In this document: piece by piece, positions 34,377 to 46,600 of the stretch
How the letters are laid out: each line of letters opens with the position of its first letter
Position numbering within the stretch: position 1 is the first letter of the stretch
NCBI GenBank assembly: GCA_949987565.1
Contig: OX465107.1
Span: 21,868,030-21,932,029 of the forward strand
Direction: 5' to 3'
Length of the DNA: 64,000 nt
DNA from: Luidia sarsii
Taxonomy: Eukaryota > Echinodermata > Asteroidea > Paxillosida > Luidiidae
The notes under the pieces: model-generated
Told to the model about the DNA's origin: nothing
The model's input: only the letters and a program-made list of their open reading frames with translations
Databases searched by the model: none
Translations under genes and position numbers: made by a program

Positions 34377-34382
34377 TTTATT
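34377..34382 (-). terminator. candidate polyadenylation signal of the IRAG-family gene
   Basis: AATAAA on the minus strand, about 3 kb past the IRAG stop. It lies near the far edge of the AT-rich stretch at 34.3-37.3 kb, which could be a long 3' UTR. No cleavage evidence can be read from the sequence. Confidence 0.2.
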
Positions 34383-34769
34383 TAACAATTTCCTCATCCC
34401 AAAACACTGTTCAACAGCTTATAAATTTAATTATAGAACAACAGCATCAGTTCTCAATAGAGCAGAAGGTTTTTCATTCTGTCAGAAGAATTATTTGCAT
34501 GTATATAAATAAATAATAAACATTACCGTAAATTAGGAAGCCCATATATACAGATAGGATTCCAAGGCACGAAGGTTAGATTCAACATTTTTCTATACAA
34601 AAAAATAAATTATCTTCCCCTGACAGTGTTGCCTTTATCACTCCCTTTATCTCCCGTTTGTGAAAAATTAACTGCATATAAATTAACTCTGCGTTTCAAA
34701 AGGGGTGGTTTCTTTCGTACAGATATCTTTTGAACACTGTCGAGAAATATAATTATCGAGAGATATTCT

Positions 34770-34945
34770 TTAATACAAAATGTTGCAAACTTAAAGACAA
34801 GACTTATCTAAAATACGCAAATCATATGAATGGTGGCGGTTCTGGTGTTACGATGCTGGCTGGGGGGGGGGGGGGGGGTGGACCTTTCTGAAAGGCAGAT
34901 GTCGCCTTTAAGAAAGGTTTTGCGGGGATTGAAAAGTAAGGCTCT
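34770..34945. mobile_element. palindromic family, degenerate copy with G-run
   Basis: AATACAAAATGTTGCAAACT, GTTACGATGCTGGCTGG, a G homopolymer (about 34862-34878), then AAGGCAGATGTCGCC and AGAAAGGTTTTGCGGGGATT. Confidence 0.55.
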
Positions 34946-35070
34946 TTATCTTCTTTTCAGTTAAAACAAGCGTAGACCAGTCTAGTTGCGGTAACCGTAA
35001 CTAACTTGCGGTAACCGTAACTAAGACCAGTCAAGTAAGCAAAAGAATGTTTCGTGTACCGCAGGACAGA

Positions 35071-35316
35071 TGTGACCCGGTACATCATAATGAGGAATAA
35101 CCCCTACTTTTGAGATTTTGAGATTTCCTAATGATGTGAAAGAGTGCACCATTAGCTTTCAAATGATATCAAAATTTCCGCTAATACACTAACTTTCAGA
35201 AAATACAAAATAAAATTTGAATTTTAATCGAATTGAGAAGATACTTTGACTTTAGGCGTTGTTTACTCGAAAAGTGTTTTGGTGGGATATTCCTCATGTC
35301 GCTGTGCCGGGTCACA
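35071..35316. mobile_element. MITE with ends TGTGACCCGG
   Basis: The left end TGTGACCCGGTACATCATAA mirrors TCGCTGTGCCGGGTCACA imperfectly. A second, longer copy is at 56958-57425. Confidence 0.75.
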
Positions 35317-35319
35317 AGA

Positions 35320-37345
35320 TAATTCGCGATACAAAACGGAATTGAAGAATTTTTTGTTTATATAAACTGAATCGGCATTTAGCGCATATCGACCGTCCTT
35401 GTTTGGCATTCTGACCTACTCTCAACTCAATGAATACATTCATATTTTTCTTTGAGGACTTGTGCGAGAAACTCTGAAAAACCCACATAATATTATATAT
35501 CCCACAAATGAAAATGAAGTTCACCAAATTCCTGAATACTGTGAAATTACCCTACATTCACCAGATATAAAATAATTAAGTGTAGATTACTAATTCGTTG
35601 AAGGAGCCAGAGCAGTAATTTACAGAGAAGCGAATTGTTTTAAAGGGAAGACGATTTCTCTACATGTTTTGGCTATTTACTCTTACATAAAAAAAAAACC
35701 AGAGGAACAAATTCTATATTTCGACAAAAATAAATTAATTCAGATAGACACATATTTTACTATTACTTCCGAACCATTAGACGATGATAGAGAAAAGGAT
35801 GTTCATAGATCCAAGAAAAACAGCAAACAGACATAAAGTAACAGACAAAAACCAAGAGCAGGGACAATGATATGAATTGCATCTCTATAAAGACAGGATT
35901 TGCTGGTTGGCTTTTTTTGGCACAAGATCTCTGTTTCCCTGACAATTGTTTGACAGGTTTATTTGTTGCTCATTCGTATCTTATTTCTGGTGGGATCTTG
36001 AGTAATCAACTCAGACAAAAACAGGGCGAGGTGTCTGTCATAGGCATAACGAGGGGAGATCTAGAGGGCTGAACAAAATAATGACTGGAGTCCTCATTCT
36101 TGACAGAACCTGGCACTTAACATTCTCAGCACGAGTGTTAGAGGACAAAATATGGAATCACACAGGAAATTGATCACACGACCGACCGCGAAAGTTCAAA
36201 ATATTTGAGGAAGAGACAAGGAATAAACCCAAATGAAAAACAAAAATACATCAAGAAGAAATGAGAGAACAATAAAAACTGAGCAGAGAATGCGTTACTG
36301 TGTTGAAAGTCACATATGCTGCACAAAGGCCTAGACTAGCTGGGCCAGAAGAGACGACACAACCAAATTACAGAGAAAAAAACAGAAAAAAAAAGAAAGA
36401 CAGAAAAGAATATCATCAAAAATATAATTCTCACAAACATCTACACAATTAATGGATAAACATTGAGTTTTTGTGCTTTTTTAAATGATGACCTTTTAGG
36501 CTAGTCTGCAGTACAGGATATTCGTAGTACTGACTTTTGCGTATTATTTTCAAAGGCATCTCTTCGGAACTGGCAAACATTCAATCTATGTTCACACTTT
36601 GAAGCAATCCCTTGTGATATCGTGCCTACTTTTACAGGCCGGTGGTTTCAATGGGCCGTTGAAATCTTTCAAACACCAACAGATGTAAAGTCCAAGTTTA
36701 TGAGGATTGGGGATATCATGGTAATTGCAACTGAAACTGAACAGCAGCAATCCTGCAAGAGAATTCTAGAAATCTATCTAGGATGTTTGGCTTGAGAATT
36801 CTTTGCATGTGGGAATTGTTTTTTTTTTTGAAAAGCAATTCCACCCGCAAGATGAAGGCCGCTTATGGTTGAATACTTCCTGTCCAACTTGTTTTGGGAA
36901 CAAGTTTGGAAAGCAGACTTTTAATATAATATGGCCAAGGTGAAAGGTTTGTTTAAGCTTGGCTTATTTCGGGAGAAGCTTTTGTTGGGAGATTCCCCCC
37001 AAGTCTGTAATTATCATTAAGCGCGTATTGGCATTTATTCAACTCGGAGATTGGCCGGGTGAAATTGTTCATCAAGGTAATGGCCCAGGACCTACATGCC
37101 TTCTGATTAGTAAATAAACTCAGTCCTCTTTGAGGATTTTCAGCTTAGAGATTCTACTTTCTGCCTTCAAGAAAGGTTCTCCTGAAACATCAGACCTACA
37201 TTTCTTAGGTTTGAGCTTAGGAGTGAGAAATGTCAGAATGTGTACAACCCATTGGAATGTGAGTGATTTGGTTTGGTATAAAGGTAGGAAATCTAGGCCC
37301 AAGAGGAATACTTTGAGATTATAGTCTCTTAGCGCGAGGTAGGTG
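35320..37345 (-). other. AT-rich 3' flank of the IRAG-family gene, possibly 3' UTR
   Basis: Few recognised repeats and no coding exon; the texture resembles the 3' flank of GAS2. An extended 3' UTR is possible but not demonstrated. Confidence 0.35.
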
Positions 37346-37604
37346 TTATCTGGGCGGTGGATTGTGATGTCTGAGCTCAGTGTAAGGCCACAGTAGCTCC
37401 TTCAGTGTCCTCCAAGGGGAGTAGACCAAGGGTCTACCGGCCAGGCTGGACTCCAGGGGCAGCAGGGCACTGATCACACAGACCAGGGCTGCCAGGAAGA
37501 CAGAGAGGGCTAGGAGAAGACGGACGATGCGCCCTGGGCGGAGACATCGGCTTGGGAACGCCTTGAGACGATGGAAGATCCCAAGACCTGCCTTTCTGCT
37601 TCGC
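37346..37604 (-). CDS. IRAG1: IRAG-family last exon: transmembrane anchor and PPPR lumenal tail
   Basis: The acceptor TTTCCAACAG precedes 37604 and the stop TAA is at 37348-37346. It encodes residues 981-1066: a basic juxtamembrane stretch ([16 protein letters not shown]), one hydrophobic span (about 1007-1029, [20 protein letters not shown]), and a 37-residue tail ending [14 protein letters not shown]. Tail length and the terminal P-P-P-x match KASH peptides, which bind SUN proteins in the perinuclear space. Tail-anchored topology is inferred. Confidence 0.88.
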
Positions 37605-40600
37605 CTGTTGGAAACAAATTGGCAGAAATCCATTCTCATCAAGATCTGTGAGTCGAAAGCGATGATTTCAATTGCAGTCATTGACAGGCATGCAACTCTT
37701 CAATTGTAAAAAAAAAAAGAGGAAAATGTCCGAATGAAACTGCAAGCGCAAAGCACGAAGCCCTTACGGCGTGGGGTTTGAATTCTAGATGCTCTGTGGT
37801 GCATTCTGAGCAGTTTGGGACAACTTATGACTTTAAGCTGAGTGACATATTTTAACCTTTTTCAAGGCATACACCCAGAACTACGTAGTCTTGCTATATA
37901 TTTTTTTTCAACCAAAGGACCAACATTGATTCAAATCTTGCCAAACCCAAAATGAACAACCACATTCTGTGATTCCACAAGACAAAGAATAAAGCCACCA
38001 GCCCAGGTGGTAAGAATCAGTTCCAAACTCCAAACTCCAGTCAAAATCAAACTCTCCCCTCTTCCTCACCCACAGAGGGCTTCTTAACCACTTTGCACTG
38101 GCCCACTCTTTAGTGTCCATGACAACCATTTTCAAAATGCGCTAAACAGTTGGGAGCAACAAATACCTGCGAAATAAAGTAGTGTATTTTTTTTTACCAT
38201 GCTACATATTCTATTGTGGTAGGCTGAAAAGAGTCTTTGATGACAAGGACAATGATGGTGCCCGGAATCAGAAGGCCCGTTGCATAGCCACACCGCCGGT
38301 GCTCCGAATTCGGAGGTACCCGGCACGAAGGTTAAAAACTTACTCCAGTTCTTGAGCTTGCGCCAGCTCCTCCTCCTCTTCCTCCTTCTCGGCCTGGTTG
38401 AGGAGATCGTCAAGGTTGTTGCAGAAGACCTTCTGCTGTTCCCTCAGATCGGTCAACTCCTGGCTGACCTGGGTGCGCATTCCCTGATCAAACCTGCAGA
38501 CAGAATCGGCGCTGCTAGAGTTGAGGCTGAGAGTTGAGGCTGAGAATCTCCCCAAACGCCATGGACATTTCTGATGCTGATCATCAGAAAATACAGCGAA
38601 GGCTTACGGCTATAATCTGAGCTAATCTCCACATCAGGATTCCTCTCTATACTACAGAAGCCCCACTCCCAGTTAGAATCCAGCAGTCTCCTGAAGATGA
38701 ACAGAACATACTGTTCGAAACATAGAGTTCTCTCAGTTCTTTTCAGAACCACACACACTCACAAAAGAGAAATGGCATGGTTTTTCCTCAAACCTATCAC
38801 TTATTCTAGCTGCTACTCTGTCTCACCATGAAAACCTTCATATCTCATCAACTTCTTATCTACAAGAATTTCTACTTTATACCACTCTGCCTACAGGATT
38901 CCATAGATCAAACACACAAACAACCCAACAGAGTGACTGAAGGACAGACTCACGTACCCTTGCTGGTAGACCTCCTCCTCCTTTGAGCTGCCCTTGATGT
39001 CGTTAACCTCTGCCTTGGTCAATCCCTTCTTGAGGGCTCCCAGGTCGATGTTCTTGGGGGAGGTCTCTACCATGGGCGTGGCAGGTAGGGAGGCTGCATC
39101 CCGACTCAGCGGGCTGGCAAGGGGACTGGGTGGACTTGGGCTGGTATGGAGGGAGGTATATGGAGGAGAATGGAGAGAATCAACTTCAGACACTAACTGT
39201 TTCAAAATATCAAGAAGGCCAGGGGCCAATTTCATAGAGCCGCTTAAGCGCCAAAACAGGCTGAAGCACAAAAAGTCATGAGCCACAGAATCCCCTTGCC
39301 AACCCAAACTTCATTATTGTTTCATGCTAAGCAAAGAAGAGTGGAATACAAGTCAGAAGCAATGAACATCAAACCGCAGGGCAATTTGTAATCCTGCTCA
39401 CACGAGGAAGACTTTTTCTGCTTAGCGGATTTTCACGCTTAAGCGGCTCTATGAAAGTGGGCCCTGGCATTTTTAACCTCGCAGGAGTCTTTTCCCATAG
39501 AGAGATTTTGCTGCTGAATGAAGTATCCTTGCAATTAACTGAAGGAATGAACAAACAAATGAATGAATAAAGAATAGAAGGAACAAAAAAAGGAAGACAA
39601 GAGGGAAAGAAAAAAGAAGAAAGCTATCAAGGAATGGAGGAACAAAGGGAGGAAGGTAAGAAGGAAATAATAAACAAACAAACAAAAAGACAGACATATA
39701 TACACCGTACATACATACATACATACATACATACATACATACATACATACATACAGACAGACAGACTGAGAGACAGACAAACTGAGAGACTGACAGACAG
39801 ACAGAAGGATAGACATACAGACAAACAGACAGACAGCTGCAGACTGACTGACAGACAGAAAGACACCAAGATCCCTTTTCTATGATGATCCTTACATAGG
39901 AGATGAGATACTTGCTTCCAGAGGTGGATGCTCAGCTGAGTTGCTATCGTTGGACCAGCGTTTGCCCAGGCTAAGGGTATCTGTCCGTGACATACTTCCA
40001 GCTAGCCTGGCCTTAGCCTCCTGCCATATCAACAGAACACCAATCACAATCAAGTCAGGCAACCAAAAGCTAACTCACAAATGCATACCACAAACTTGTA
40101 AGCATGAGACTTAGTCAGTTAGTGATCTAGGATGTTATGTTTACAAGTGGTGATATGGAGGTAGACTATGAGTATGAGTATATAACTCACATGTTTATGT
40201 ACCATCGTGTAAAATCAATTACTAAAACAAGTTCATTATGGTTTTTGGAATGTAATTAAGGCCACACATTAATGTGAATGAAGATTTTCAAACAATTCTG
40301 TGGTCTAATTAAAATATTATGAGTGGTCATCTTTGAATCAAAGGACAAATATTATGCAATTAATCTATGGATCACAAGTGAGAAGGATTGAATGAAGTAC
40401 TGGTTATATGAAGAGTGAATGTGACAGTTACAATATAATTCAGGGTTACAATTAGCTACAAATCACGGCAATCAGAAGAGTTAGTTGCAACCACCTTGAA
40501 GTCGGCAGCATTGAGTGAACTGCTGAGTTGCATTGAAGTGCGTCGTACCGATGTGGCCATGCGAGACTGTGTGAGGGAAGGGAGACTGTGGGGTTAGTAC

Positions 40601-43600
40601 GGAGAGTGATGACCACTCCAAGGGTGACCACGAGAACAACTGACCATCAGTCATCAAAGTGGGCCAAGGCCTTGAAGGAGATCGGTGTGCAGTCCTAAGA
40701 TTCACTGGGGTTTCTAAAGTGAATGTAAAGGATGTCCCATATCATCATTATAGCGTAGGGGATGTGCCTTATAGTCAGAGACGCACATTTACAATGAGCT
40801 TGATGAGGTACAGTAGAGTGCCCAGTTCCTTTGCTTTCCTTGCCTAGCTCTAAAGAGAGCCGGCTACCCCTGCACTGCTGAGTTTTTCCAGCTTCTGGTC
40901 TGAGTGAGATTCGAACCAGCAACCTTTTGCACAGCCTAACGAAAGCCTTAAAAATACAGCACCTTCCCAATTCGGAACATTCAACCGCTACAAAGTTGAA
41001 TGCACCACATACATGACCGGGGTAAGTGCGTAAGACATCCGCACTAGAGAGCAGGAGTTATGGGTTCAATACCAACCGGAGCTGCCTGTATCTGTGCAGC
41101 AGGTAATAATGTGGCATAGCACTGAGCTTGCAGTGCTCATTGCACACTGAGCACGGCTGATCTGAGACCCTCATCAAAGTTCATGGCTAATTCCCTGTTA
41201 TATCCAGAATGAGGATTCTCAGACATCTAATTAAGGGATGGGGAGGAAGAGAAAGTTTTCCTGATGTAACTTTCAAATACAGGAAAGAAAAAAAAATGAC
41301 TGGGAGATTGAAAACCACTCAGCAAAATACCGAAAAGAATTGACTGGACAGGGATTTGAATCAAGAGTGGGAAATTCAATGGTAAAATGCTTCTGATGAC
41401 CATTGCCAATAACGATTGTTGAGTATTGGAGAAGTCCCACCATGTACAGGCTGGATAACTCCAGGGCCCAATTTCATAGAGCCGCTTAAGTGTGAAAATC
41501 TGCTAAGCAGGAAAAGTAGTTCTTGTGTAAGCAGGATTACAAACTGCACTGTGATGTGATGTCCATTGCTTTTGACTTGAATTCCACTCTTCTTCACTTA
41601 GCGTGAAACAAAAGTGAAGTTTGGGTAGGCAAGGGGATCCTGTGGCTCCTGAGTTTTTGCGCTTAAACACATTTTGGCGCTTAAGCGGCTCTATGAAATT
41701 GGCCCCAGGTTAGAGCACCGGTACATTAAACCAGAGGTCTATGGTTCCAATCCCAGTCCAGTCATAATAGCTTTTTGCTCTTCTCATAAACTGATGACTC
41801 TCTCAGTTTGTGGCTTACCATCTGGGCAAGGCTCAGACCAGAGGACTCTGTGTGCGATCGTGTATGACCGCCGATAATTAGCGGCTGGGAGTGTAAAAGG
41901 AGTATAATCAACGGTTAGTGGGGTTAGCTTCAACCCGGGACACCAACACCAAGGGAACAAGAATCCAACAAAATAATCATTCAAAACCGAAAAGAAACAC
42001 ACAAGTCAATGGGTGGAAAAAGGGGTTGAAAATTAACAAAAAGTAATGATCCAATGCTCTCATATCCAATAAGTCACAGGCGTACAAAATCTATAGATTC
42101 AGGGGATTACTATATTAATGGTGGACATTCATAGACTGAAATCATAGACTGAAATCACGGCTGAGGAAATTTGAAAAATATCACGGACAAAGAATAGATA
42201 TGAAACGGGGAGGGGATTCACTTAATAGTTTAGGCTAAACAAAAAATCACACCCCCAATATGCAATCTTTTATTTTGAACATTAAGCCTGAGATATGGCA
42301 AAGCCGATTTAAAGCGATTAGGCAAACATTGAAAAGATGGACAGACGAGAGACAAACACAGCAACCGACAAATGGAAAACAAGTTCACACAATCGGATGA
42401 TTGCTGTATGATGTCTGTGATGTGTTGTGAGAGTACAATAGTAAGTCCCCTGTCGTCTGATAAATGCCACGGCAATATCAACGTGGAATATCAGCTCATT
42501 TGGATAAATCTGTCACAACCTTTAAAAAAAGGATAAACAAAAAATCCAGAAAGGTCATCTTAGGAATGATGCTCCTAAGATGACCTCAAGTGACCCTTAC
42601 AGCCCTTCGATATGCTAGTGCTTTTCTTCAAGTGGTAAAGCACGAGAACAATCTTCAATATGTCAGAGACTGATTAGAATTACTTCAGAAGAAAACCCAA
42701 AATATTTGAAGAGGCCGTAACTTGGATCTCAGGTCATTCTACGTAGCAAGCAGTGACTTGTGTATTGCTTTCAGCTAAAACGAACATGGAATGAGAAATT
42801 GAATGAGCTTCATAATGATGAGATCTTCATGGCTTCATTACCATATATATGCACTTAATTAAGCATGTCTGTATTGAAAGATGATTTGCTGGAATATTAT
42901 TAATATGGATATGTGCAACCATTGATTATGAAGAGCGCCCTCGACTGCTGGAATCCTTCATCATCATTGCTGTGAGTATTAGGTGTTAGATAGGAGGATC
43001 ACACCGTAAGTCTGTCCATTAGTTCCGTTTGGCCGATGAGTGTTAGTGTTATTAAAGTCACCTGTGCCGAGTAAGGTGCCCCTAGCAAGCTGGACCCACC
43101 AACCACTGTCGCCACGCTGGCCCTCCTCCTGCCAGTCTGATTCAAGGGAGACAACACTGGTTATTCACGTATGCAAATGAGCGCAGATTAGCATGCGTAA
43201 ATATTCACGAATCAAGTGGCGATGATGATGAGATGAGGAGGAGGAGGATGTGTGGCTTCATGCAGTGAATTGTGACCGATGAATGAAAGTGAGGCCTTGA
43301 GGGGTCATCTAAAAAAAGACTTCAGAAATATCGGCTTCTGTCTTCAGAAAGACAACAGGATCGCTCGGCATGCAATTTTCGTGAAGTGCAGCATTATATT
43401 GTTGGTTGTTCAACATCTCTATCACTGTCGTGTGGATAGTGAGAAACCAGAACAATTTGTGCAGGAGTGATGTCTAATGTGGTGAACTGCTACATGTTAT
43501 TTGACATGGCTCTGCAATATCATTATGTAAAGTTGGCACTGCACATCTGGTGCTTTGCATGATTGGGTCCTTCAAAAAAACCACAAGGAAGGGACTAAAA

Positions 43601-46600
43601 CCACAGCTTCCGCTTTCCACTTCAGATTTCCTAACAACTTGATCATCAAGGTGGTCAGGGTGGATTCAAAAAAGTTATTGGTGAAATGCTTTTGCAGTGA
43701 CTGACAAAATATCCCTGTTTGTCACCAGATGTGGTGTGAATGAGTCTTGGTGCAGCCACAACAGGAGCAATGGACTTGAGCAATGAACATTGGGTGACTA
43801 TAGGTTCGTCAAAGTGTGACATGATGTATCGCAAACTAAACTGCTGGTGATGTGAAATGTTCAGGAATGGCAACAAAAGACAAAAGACAGGTACAGTAGC
43901 AATGACTCTGGGAGGACACAGAAAGTCAAACAGTCAACCGCAACCATCGTGGAAACCAAAATCTAATTTCACGCGACATATCGTTGCTCGTAGCGACGTT
44001 TCGGTCGCTGGAACTGCTGCGGTGTTCGTTTGTATCCGCTACACCGGTTTCATTTCAGCGGATATAAACGGACGCCGCAGCGCACAATTCTTCAGTTGCC
44101 TGATGAAGGTAAGCAGTACCAGAAACTGAAACGTCGTTACCAGCAAGACTTTGATCACCTTTCTCTATGCCACCACGATGAACCCCTTCATTTCTATCAA
44201 AATCTAATTTGTAACCCAGCTCCAAATGTTCTCCAGATTGTACCACACTATAAACTAAGCCAACTTTGATCCCACATAAACACCAAATAACCTATCCAGA
44301 GCTATCCCATCACTCCCTCCACCAATTTGTGCAGCAAAATTTTGTCCTTGTTTTTTTTTTTTTTACCTTTCCGTCACTCGATTCGAGATGTTTTGCAAAG
44401 GGGTATCCGGTGTGGATAGGAAGTGCACAACTGACGGCGCGGATAGGAAGTACACAACTGACGGAGCGTTTGCGAACGTCCGATTGACTGTATGGCTGTG
44501 CTCGAGAAGACTGAGGTACGACGGTAGCATATGGGACAACAGGAGGGACGTAAGGGTGAACATTGATGAAGGACGTTAGGGTGGACGTTAGGGTGGACGT
44601 TAGGGTGGACATTAGGGCGGATATTAGGGCGGGAACTGGGAAAGATGCATGGACAAAGACAAGGGGTGAAAGCTGCAAACTCCTGGCAAAATTAAATCTT
44701 CACATAAAAATCGCTTTACAATCGCAGAGACATAACAAACCATCAACAAAATCTGCCGGAGGGATACTTGTAGCTATCTATTTTAGACAAAGGTTAAGGG
44801 AGGAAGCTACATGTGCACGTGACATTGCCACTGAATAGCAAGCTTAACAAACATGGAAGGAATGTGAAACACGGGCCACTGCTGCTTGCACGCGTGAGGA
44901 GGAGGATTGTGAGGTGAAAGTAAAAGATCAAATCCAGACAAAGCAACTAATTTTTTACTTTTGGAAGGGGAAAGCATTGATGGCATTAGTGGGCCTCCGT
45001 AGAGGAATGCCAGAGGGATGAGTAGAGTACGGTGGCCCTGAGGAGCCATATAGTCCGTGGTGGTTAAGAGGCATTTGTCAGAGAGTTTTCGCAAGGGACG
45101 GAGTGGAGTTTGTGCTTAGAGGAAAGTAGTCAAGATAGGTTGGCGATCGCGATGGCTGTGATGTTGGGAATAGACGAAAAAACATCTCCAACTCAGCAAA
45201 CTCTGCATTTTAGGAAGCGGACCATCGAGCCCTCTATGTTCTGTTTTCCTTCGTATCAAATATTTTTTGATGTATAATAGGTGATCAAAGGATTTCAAAG
45301 CTAACTGAAATAAAAATGCCTCAAAGAAAGGTTCAGCTTGAATAACAAAAGGCCTTACAAATTTGAATGATTTGGCAAAGAAAGTTCTTGGGACAGAGAA
45401 TTTCTGGTTTCTTTCAATAGAATGCATTTTCTACGGCTTAATCAGAAAACGTTTTTCTGTGTAGATTTTGACTGAAAATTTCAAGAAAAAAAATCCCACC
45501 ACCCTTCTTTTCAGTTGAGGTTTCTGCTTTCTGTCTGGACAGACTACGGATGACGCACACTGCATATACCACAGGGACAGGGGGTGGGTGGGAAGCAGGT
45601 GTTGGATGGGAGTTTGGGAGGTCGGGGCTGGGGTGGAGGTGTGGGTGGCTGCTAGGCTACGACACTATCAGGGCTTCCATCCAGTCCGAGTCGAGACCTG
45701 ATGGTGTATTTGGGTGGTGACCACGGACTTGCCCTGGCCGGCTGGCCCATCTGTGGCCGTCCTGTCGGGATTCTTTAAGAGTTTAGCCAGCTGGAACAGA
45801 CTGGTGGGTTTCTGCTTAAGTGGAAGGAGTCGGGCAAACCGTTGGCAGAGGAGTGGGATGTGGGAAAATCAGACATGTCAGTTGACAAATATTGGCATGG
45901 ATTTTTGTTTCAGAAAAAAAAATTGATACTCTCTTTGGATTGGTGCCAACAAAAATGATACTCTCTTTGGATTGGTGCCAACAAAATGATACTCTCTTTG
46001 GATAGGTGCCAACAAAATGATACTCTTTTTGGATTGGTGCCAATAAAATAATACTCTCTTCAGATTGATCCCAACATAATGATACTCTTTTTGGATTGCT
46101 GCAATCATGATAATACTCTCTTTGGATTGGTGCCAACAAAAAGAAACTCTCTTTGGATTTGTCCCAACAAAAATAATACTCTCTTTGAATTGGTTGAAAT
46201 AGTCCTATTCCTAGTGGATTATTAAAAGTTTGGGGAAAAGAAAACACTTTTTTGTGATGTACTGTTATGATGGTTCAGGCAGTGTTAGACTGAATTAATT
46301 CATAAAAATAAATAAATCAAACCAAGAAAGTAATGTTAATACAAAATAGGAACAAAAGTTAAATTTGATAAACATGCTTCAAGGCACTAATTTCGAACAT
46401 TTTCAATCTGGCTTTGAGAAAGGTCCCGCTAGGATCAAAACATCAGGCCCTCCCAATTTTTGATATTTTCATTTTGGTTATTTTAGTCAGTGAGCAGTTT
46501 GTAACTTTTTTTGCATATTACAGTTTAAGATAATTAATTTCTTTTTTCATTTCAGTAATTCAATGTCCATACTTTTTCTCAAGTCATTTTCCCCTAAGGA

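Noticed and set aside
44563..44640. TTAGGG-containing repeat as an interstitial telomere
   Set aside because: The unit is 12 bp (GGACGTTAGGGT), not TTAGGG; the resemblance is incidental.
45816..46247. 143-codon minus frame with N-P-K-R-V-S repeats
   Set aside because: Produced by the 31-33 bp minisatellite; unit lengths vary and the frame is not conserved unit to unit.
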